From Pseudomonadota bacterium (lineage in GTDB: Bacteria; Pseudomonadota; Alphaproteobacteria; Rhizobiales; Beijerinckiaceae), in the NCBI GenBank assembly GCA_023423995.1, contig JAFAEL010000268.1, forward strand, positions 1-17,597: a DNA stretch of 17,597 bases, written 5' to 3'. Each line of letters begins with the position of its first letter. Within the stretch, counting starts at the first letter, position 1. The position numbers and the translations under genes were made by a program. The notes below the pieces were generated by a model, which did no database searches, was not told the DNA's origin, and worked only from the letters and a program-made list of their open reading frames with translations. Positions 14,547 to 17,597 of this stretch are shown here, piece by piece.

Positions 14547-15773
14547 ATGGCAAACCTGACCCGGCGAACGCTCATCGGCACCACGGCCGCCGCCGCGCTC
14601 GCGGCACCCTCGATCGTGCGCGCGCAGAATCCCGCCGAGGTGAAGGTCGGCCTCATCGTGCCGCTGTCCGGCCTCTATGCCCGGCCGGGCTCCGTGATGC
14701 GGATGGGCGCGGAGGTCGGCATCGACGACGTGAACGCGGCCGGCGGCATCAAGGCGCTCGGCGGCGCGAAGCTGAAGCTCGTCCTCATCGATTGCGGCGA
14801 CACGGTCGAGAAGGCGAAGAACGCCGCCCAGCGCATGGTGGCGCAGGAGACGGACCTCGTCGCGGCGACCGGCGCCTATCTGTCGTCCTTCACGCTGGCC
14901 GTCACGGAGGTGACCGAGCGGGCGCAGCTTCCCGTGCTGACGCTCTCCTATTCGGACCTGCTGACCGATCGCGGCTTCAAGTACATCTTCCAGACGGCCG
15001 CGACGGCGAGCTCGCAATCCGAGCAGGGCCTGCCCGAGCTGATGAAGCTCGCCGAGAGCGCCTCCGGCAAGAAGCCGAAGACTGTCGCCATCGTCATGGA
15101 CAACACCGCGACCTCGGTCGCGACCGCGAAGGCCCTGAAGGAGAAGCTCTTCAAGCAGCTCGGCCTCGAGCTGGTCGTGGACGAGGTCTGGACGCCGCCG
15201 CTCGCGGACGCGACCCCGCTCATCCAGAAGGTGCGGGCGGCGCGCCCGGACCTCCTTTTCGCAATGCCGAACGCGGTCTCGGACGCGAAGCTCCTGGTCG
15301 AGAAGATGAACGAGTTCGGCCTCGGCCAGGGCCGCATCCCGACCATCTCCTTCTCCATCACCATCGCCGAGCCCGACGTGCTGCAGAGCGTCTCGCCGCA
15401 GGTCCTCCAGGGCGTGATGACCGTCGTGGCGAACTGGGGCTTCAAGGGCCACGAGACGCTGATCGCCGAGGTGAAGAAGCGCTACAACGAGCCCTGGGCC
15501 ACGCAGAACGTCATCTCGACCTACGGCGACATCTGGCTGATGGCGGCGGCGCTGGAGAAGGCCGGCAAGGCGGACAAGGAAGCCGTCGCACAGGCGCTCC
15601 GCACGATGGATGGCGGGCCGGCCAAGTATTTCCCGGGCGGCCAGCTCAAGTTCGACGACAAGGGCCGCCGCGTCGGCGCCGGCGTCACCATCGTCCAGTG
15701 GCAGAACGGCACGCCGGTCACCGTCTTCCCGAAGGAGATCGCGGTGGCCGAGCCCTTCTGGCCGAAGCGGTAA
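14547..15773 (+). CDS. HAAT-family periplasmic substrate-binding protein, first copy
   Basis: Exported type I periplasmic binding protein (Leu/Ile/Val-binding fold) of 408 residues that delivers substrate to the LivH-LivM pore. The N-terminus has a Tat-like signal, TRRTLIG followed by an Ala-rich core, with a probable cleavage after VRA (residue 26). The mature part begins AEVKVGLIVPLSGLYA and has the typical ligand-lobe words YLSSFTLAVTEV and PVLTLSYSD. AGGGAGA at 14532-14538 is 8 nt before ATG 14547. It is the first of two tandem paralogues: the mature parts (382 residues each) align without gaps with 270 identities by hand count. Ligand is unknown. Confidence 0.93.
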   Translation: MANLTRRTLIGTTAAAALAAPSIVRAQNPAEVKVGLIVPLSGLYARPGSVMRMGAEVGIDDVNAAGGIKALGGAKLKLVLIDCGDTVEKAKNAAQRMVAQETDLVAATGAYLSSFTLAVTEVTERAQLPVLTLSYSDLLTDRGFKYIFQTAATASSQSEQGLPELMKLAESASGKKPKTVAIVMDNTATSVATAKALKEKLFKQLGLELVVDEVWTPPLADATPLIQKVRAARPDLLFAMPNAVSDAKLLVEKMNEFGLGQGRIPTISFSITIAEPDVLQSVSPQVLQGVMTVVANWGFKGHETLIAEVKKRYNEPWATQNVISTYGDIWLMAAALEKAGKADKEAVAQALRTMDGGPAKYFPGGQLKFDDKGRRVGAGVTIVQWQNGTPVTVFPKEIAVAEPFWPKR

Positions 15774-15789
15774 GGCTCGCCGGAGGCGA

Positions 15790-15838
15790 GAACCCGGGAT
15801 CCACTCGCAACCAGTGCCCAGCCGTGGGTTCCGGGTTC
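15790..15838. repeat. Imperfect palindromic repeat between the two binding-protein genes
   Basis: Arms GAACCCGGGATCCAC (15790-15804) and GTGGGTTCCGGGTTC (15824-15838) pair at 13 of 15 positions around a 19-nt spacer. Its sequence differs from the CCGCTCA-type REPs in this window and looks like a second palindrome family. It may act on mRNA stability or partial termination between the paralogues. Confidence 0.65.
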
Positions 15839-15897
15839 CGCTCCGCGGCCCCGGAATGACACCAAAGACAGGCGGGCGACAACCAGGGAGGAACACC

Positions 15898-17130
15898 ATG
15901 ACCGATCGTCACGACCTCACCCGCCGCACGCTCCTCGGCACCACGGCGGCCGCCATTGCCATGCCGGGCATCGCCCGGGCCCAGAACCCCGCCGAGGTGA
16001 AGGTCGCGCTGCTCGTGCCGGTCTCCGGCATGTATTCGCGCTTCGGCACCGTGATGCGCATGGGCGCGGAGATGGCGCTCGATCACATCAACGCCGAGGG
16101 CGGGGTGAAGTCGCTCGGTGGTGCCAAGCTCAAGCTCGTCGTGCTGGATTGCGGCGACACGACCGAGAAGGCGAAGAACGCGGCCCAGCGCATGGTGGCG
16201 CAGGAGCCCGACATCGTGGCCGCGAGCGGCTCCTATCTGTCGTCCTTCACGCTGGCCGTGACTGAGGTGACGGAGCGCGCGCAGCTTCCCGTCCTCACCC
16301 TGTCCTATTCGGACCTCATCACGGCGCGCGGATTCAAGTACGTCTTCCAGACCTCGGCGACCGCGGCCTCGCAGGCCGAGCAGGCCCTGCCGGAGATCCT
16401 GAAGCTGGCGGAGAGCGCCTCCGGCAAGCGGCCGCAGACGGTCGCAATCATCACCGACAACACGGGCGCGTCGGTCGCCTCCGTGAAGCCGATGCGCGAG
16501 GGGCTGCTGCAGCGGCTCGGCCTCAAGCTCGTCGTGGACGAGACCTTCACGCCGCCGATCGCCGATGCGACCCCGCTCGTCCAGAAGGTGAGGGCGGCAC
16601 GGCCCGATCTCTTCTTCTTCCTTCCGACCGTCATCTCCGACGCCAAGCTCGTCCTCGAGAAGATGAACGAGTTCGGCATGGGCCAGGGCAAGGTCCCGAC
16701 GATCTCCTTCGGCATCGCCATCGCCATGCCGGACATCCTCAACACCGTCTCGCCCGACCTCCTGCAGGGCGTGCTGTCCTGCGTCGGCAACTGGGGCGTG
16801 AAGGGCCAGGAGAAGCTGATCGCCGAGCTGAAGACCCGCTTCAACGAGCCCTGGATGGATCAGAACGCCATCTCGACCTACGGCGACATGTGGATCATCA
16901 AGGAGGCGCTCGAGAGGGCCGGCAAGGCCGACAAGGTCGCCGTGGGCGATGCGCTGCGAAACCTCGATCTCGGCCCCTCCAAGTACTACCCGGGCGGTCA
17001 GACGAAGTTCGACGGAATGGGCCGCCGCGTCGGGGCCGGCCTCACGGTCATCCAGTGGCAGAACGGGGTGCCCTACACGGTATTCCCGACCGAACTCGCG
17101 ACCGCGAAGCCCTTTTGGGGCCGGGGCTGA
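15898..17130 (+). CDS. HAAT-family periplasmic substrate-binding protein, second copy
   Basis: Exported binding protein of 410 residues, paralogous to the preceding gene. Tat-like signal LTRRTLLG with probable cleavage after ARA (residue 28). The strong AGGGAGG at 15885-15891 is 6 nt before ATG 15898; a longer frame from 15610 is only shadow of the first copy and is rejected. Differences from copy one concentrate in the second half (for example FAMPNAV versus FFLPTVI, and SITIAEPDVLQS versus GIAIAMPDILNT), while the stretch YLSSFTLAVTEVTERAQLPV is invariant. This pattern suggests a shared ligand head group with an altered pocket, which is inference. It ends the + strand series and is followed by a T run. 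Confidence 0.93.
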   Translation: MTDRHDLTRRTLLGTTAAAIAMPGIARAQNPAEVKVALLVPVSGMYSRFGTVMRMGAEMALDHINAEGGVKSLGGAKLKLVVLDCGDTTEKAKNAAQRMVAQEPDIVAASGSYLSSFTLAVTEVTERAQLPVLTLSYSDLITARGFKYVFQTSATAASQAEQALPEILKLAESASGKRPQTVAIITDNTGASVASVKPMREGLLQRLGLKLVVDETFTPPIADATPLVQKVRAARPDLFFFLPTVISDAKLVLEKMNEFGMGQGKVPTISFGIAIAMPDILNTVSPDLLQGVLSCVGNWGVKGQEKLIAELKTRFNEPWMDQNAISTYGDMWIIKEALERAGKADKVAVGDALRNLDLGPSKYYPGGQTKFDGMGRRVGAGLTVIQWQNGVPYTVFPTELATAKPFWGRG

Positions 17131-17136
17131 TTTTTT
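17108..17136 (+). terminator. Weak intrinsic terminator after the second binding protein
   Basis: AGCCC (17108-17112) pairs with GGGCT (17124-17128), or CCC with GGG around TTTT, followed by six T at 17131-17136. The stem overlaps the last codons and the stop. Short stem, but the T run and position support it. Confidence 0.45.
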
Positions 17137-17138
17137 CG

Positions 17139-17164
17139 CCGCTCATCCCGGCGAAAGCCGGGAT
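17139..17164. repeat. REP palindrome, single unit
   Basis: CCGCTCA (17139-17145), then ATCCCGGC (17145-17152), GAAA loop, GCCGGGAT (17157-17164). Identical over this span to the left unit of the pair at 10956-10981. Confidence 0.9.
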
Positions 17165-17225
17165 CCAGTCCCAAGGTGAGGCAGGGCACCACAATTCGGA
17201 CCCCGCTGGCGGCGGCGTTCGCCCC

Positions 17226-17255
17226 CGTCATTGCGAGCGTAGCGAAGCAATCCAG
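17226..17255. repeat. Second-family palindromic repeat (GTCATTGCGAGC...GAAGCAATCCAG)
   Basis: A 30-bp unit with inverted arms ATTGC and GCAAT around GAGCGTAGCGAA. I recognise this word as a widely dispersed intergenic repeat of proteobacterial genomes, distinct from the CCGCTCA REPs on either side. Confidence 0.8.
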
Positions 17256-17270
17256 CCCTCTGCCACCTCC

Positions 17271-17333
17271 CCGCTCGCCCCGGCGCAGGCCGGGGCCCAC
17301 CCCCTGGGCACCGGCTTTCGCCGGTGTGAGCGG
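17271..17333. repeat. REPIN-like inverted REP pair, second copy
   Basis: GCCCCGGC/GCCGGGGC hairpin with GCAG loop (17277-17296) and CACCGGC/GCCGGTG hairpin with TTTC loop (17309-17326), framed by CCGCTC at 17271 and TGAGCGG at 17327-17333. Same architecture as 10956-11028, with compensated stem changes. Confidence 0.85.
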
Positions 17334-17342
17334 AATCCCGAG

Positions 17343-17371
17343 TTGACAGATCTAGCATTTATTCCTATATT
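17343..17371 (+). promoter_or_regulatory. Near-consensus sigma70 promoter
   Basis: TTGACA at 17343-17348 (perfect), 17-nt spacer, TATATT at 17366-17371 (five of six to TATAAT), in a locally AT-rich patch within GC-rich DNA. Transcription would begin near 17378 and run out of the window to the right. It is the best promoter match seen here. Confidence 0.7.
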
Positions 17372-17597
17372 GCCGTCACTCGTCTCCGGCGGGGGAACGG
17401 CGGTCGACACCGGGCACCGTTGTCGGAGGGGAGGGCGGGTCCCGAGGTCGCGGTTCCGGAAACCGCGGCACCCGGGCGGCTGACCGGGCGTGTGCCCATG
17501 GGGCCGAAAAGACCGTCGCGGGATGCCGGGAGGGACCAGGCAAATCCGCAAACCATCATCATCGAAGGCCGGAGAACCGGCATCCCGCTCCCTCACA
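17372..17597 (+). other. Leader-like stretch downstream of the promoter, no confident gene
   Basis: GC-rich, apparently transcribed from the promoter at 17343-17371. An open frame begins at ATG 17498 and runs to the window edge (MGPKRPSRDAGRDQANPQ...), but it has no Shine-Dalgarno sequence, uses codons rare in the neighbouring genes (AGA, AGG, AAA, CAA), and is not recognised. It could be the start of a truncated gene or an untranslated leader. Confidence 0.35.
17518..17588. repeat. 12-bp perfect inverted repeat with competing internal hairpin
   Basis: GCGGGATGCCGG (17518-17529) and CCGGCATCCCGC (17577-17588) are exact inverted arms around 47 nt. CCGG at 17569-17572 can instead pair with CCGG at 17577-17580 across an AGAA loop, so the two structures exclude each other. 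Confidence 0.6.

Noticed and set aside
13635..15899. Very long open frame on the - strand across livF and the first binding protein
   Set aside because: It lies antisense to well-supported genes, has the Arg/Gly/Asp-rich low-information composition of GC-rich shadow frames and shows no recognisable domain. The same applies to the - strand frames at 1653-2792, 3306-3953 and 11960-13786.
17139..17333. CRISPR array
   Set aside because: Repeats are palindromic, unevenly spaced, of two families and in both orientations, with no uniform spacers or cas genes.
17228..17596. Open frame on the - strand at the right edge
   Set aside because: It reads through the REP cluster and the promoter region, and its sequence is repeat-derived at the C-terminal end.

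Overview
The window is high-GC DNA (mostly G or C at third codon positions) with an alphaproteobacterial look, most likely Hyphomicrobiales/Rhizobiales. This rests on the gene content (a PaoABC-type molybdo-flavoenzyme, a large HAAT-family ABC importer with Tat-like signals on its binding proteins) and on two kinds of intergenic palindromic repeat common in that group. The genus cannot be fixed from sequence reading alone.

Region 1 (about 1-4320, + strand) holds a three-gene molybdenum hydroxylase operon resembling E. coli paoABC (yagTSR): a 2Fe-2S subunit, an FAD/4Fe-4S subunit and a Mo-cofactor subunit, followed by a short acidic hypothetical protein. The FAD subunit gene carries a one-base insertion near 1061-1062 that splits its frame. 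The iron-sulfur subunit appears to lack the Tat leader of E. coli PaoA. Region 2 (4413-7725) is unlinked housekeeping or accessory content: a glutathione S-transferase (+), a convergent type D-3-phosphoglycerate dehydrogenase SerA with ACT domain (-), and an MFS exporter (+).

Region 3 (7728-17130) reads as one regulated catabolic and uptake locus. A GntR/FCD regulator and a carboxymuconolactone-decarboxylase-family protein lie on the - strand. They diverge from a + strand series: a short-chain dehydrogenase, a beta-hydroxyacid (3-hydroxyisobutyrate type) dehydrogenase, a LivH permease, a natural LivM-LivG fusion, LivF and two tandem periplasmic binding proteins (70% identical by hand count, no gaps). 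Three related imperfect palindromes of the form TTGTCAG-n-CTGACAA sit in the divergent intergenic region and before the hydroxyacid dehydrogenase. There one of them overlaps a plausible -35/-10 pair. The simplest reading is import of an organic acid, aromatic acid or amino-acid-like substrate and its oxidation or reduction, under control of the adjacent GntR protein. The substrate is not determinable here.

Region 4 (17131-17597) has no confident gene. It holds a terminator-like T run, a cluster of REP/REPIN palindromes of two families, a near-consensus sigma70 promoter, and a GC-rich leader-like stretch with a 12-bp perfect inverted repeat and a competing hairpin, cut by the window end.
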